Shown: positions 14,417 to 14,659 of the stretch, piece by piece
Layout of the letters: each line of letters starts with the position of its first letter
Position numbering within the stretch: position 1 is the stretch's first letter
Source of the DNA: an uncultured Lachnospiraceae bacterium
Lineage (GTDB): Bacteria > Bacillota_A > Clostridia > Lachnospirales > Lachnospiraceae
Direction of reading: 5' to 3'
NCBI GenBank assembly: GCA_910585855.1
Contig: CAJUGZ010000080.1
Coordinates: forward strand, 1 to 14,659
DNA: 14,659 bases
Position numbers and translations under genes: made by a program
The notes under the pieces: model-generated
Database searches by the model: none
What the model was told of the DNA's origin: nothing
Seen by the model: the letters and a program-made list of their open reading frames with translations, nothing else

Positions 14417-14649
14417 CTTTCACCGGACGCCAGAGGCGGTTTGTTCCTGTCCTTTGCCTGCTCCGCTCCAAACGGTAAGAAAGTCTATGGCTTCTGTATT
14501 TAGGTTCATCCAACCGTCCGAACCGGGGCGCAATTCGCCCTCACCACCGGCGAAATGTGATTGGTGTAAGGAAGGATTTTACCATCCATAAAACATCCTC
14601 TTCCCTATCCTCCGGGCTAAGCACGCCCCTTTTTTTGCATACCCTGCAT
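14417..14649 (+). repeat. Right copy of the 233-bp GC-rich inverted repeat
   Basis: This is the inverted partner of 1-232, starting 8 bases after the AraC-type gene. Read on the + strand it begins CTTTCACCGGACGC. It includes GGTTC/GAACC and GGGCGCAATTCGCCC hairpins, and GGATTTTA (14574-14581) pairing with TAAA and ATCC (14589-14598). It ends with a short stem and T run at 14614-14637 and then GCATACCCTGCAT. Ten further bases follow in the window. A 74-codon frame crossing it has no family resemblance and is not called. Confidence 0.87.
14614..14637 (+). terminator. Possible terminator at the 3' end of the right repeat
   Basis: GGGC (14614-14617) and GCCC (14625-14628) form a short stem around a 7-base loop, followed by eight T (14630-14637). 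The stem is weak, but the same arrangement is kept in the left copy on the other strand, so it may be the end of an RNA encoded by the repeat. It could also stop transcripts from the AraC-type gene. Confidence 0.4.
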
Positions 14650-14659
14650 GGAAGCAGGA

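Noticed and set aside
14367..14591. 74-codon frame across the right-hand repeat
   Set aside because: It begins inside the AraC-type gene in another frame, has low-complexity Pro/Ser content from the repeat, and has no ribosome site.

Overview
The window looks like chromosomal DNA from an anaerobic, low-to-moderate-GC Firmicute, most likely a Lachnospiraceae-type Clostridium. This rests on A/T-rich codon use, strong AGGAGG ribosome binding sites, a T-box leader, a choline-binding-type cell-wall repeat protein, and a Re-citrate-synthase-like enzyme next to an NADP isocitrate dehydrogenase. All ten convincing genes are on the + strand. No tRNA, rRNA, CRISPR array or transposase gene was seen.

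Layout. Bases 1-232 are a GC-rich repeat, present as an inverted copy at 14417-14649, so the window is bounded by inverted repeats. Bases 299-4037 form a 2-oxoglutarate/glutamate precursor unit: a promoter with a perfect 12-bp palindrome over its -10 box, a Re-citrate-synthase-like gene, a GntR/FadR-type regulator, a folded intergenic element, NADP isocitrate dehydrogenase, and a strong terminator. Bases 4052-5455 hold a separately promoted secreted protein with seven 60-bp cell-wall-binding repeats and a C-terminal Cys/His hydrolase-like domain. Bases 5472-10694 form a branched-chain amino acid unit: promoter, T-box leader with a probable Leu (UUG) specifier, leuB, a second copy of the folded element, ilvD and ilvB. 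A 112-bp palindrome follows ilvB. Bases 10869-13299 form a serine unit: promoter, structured leader, serC and serA. Then come a short region that is both an open frame and a hairpin, an AraC-type regulator with a GyrI-like effector domain (13504-14409), and the right-hand repeat.

How the genes work together. The citrate synthase and Icd bracket the oxidative route to 2-oxoglutarate (aconitase is not here). LeuB, IlvD and AHAS supply branched-chain amino acids (leuA, leuCD, ilvC and ilvN are not here). SerC and SerA make phosphoserine from 3-phosphoglycerate (serB is not here).

The most unusual content is non-coding. Two copies of a ~168-bp element (2511-2679 and 7043-7209) have a 24-bp closing stem whose sequence differs between copies but stays paired. 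Two inner hairpins also change in a compensatory way, and a conserved 7-bp loop-to-single-strand complementarity predicts a pseudoknot. This is comparative evidence for a mobile structured RNA or folded DNA element that I cannot name. Several other intergenic palindromes here share a GGACGC(C) head just after a stop codon.
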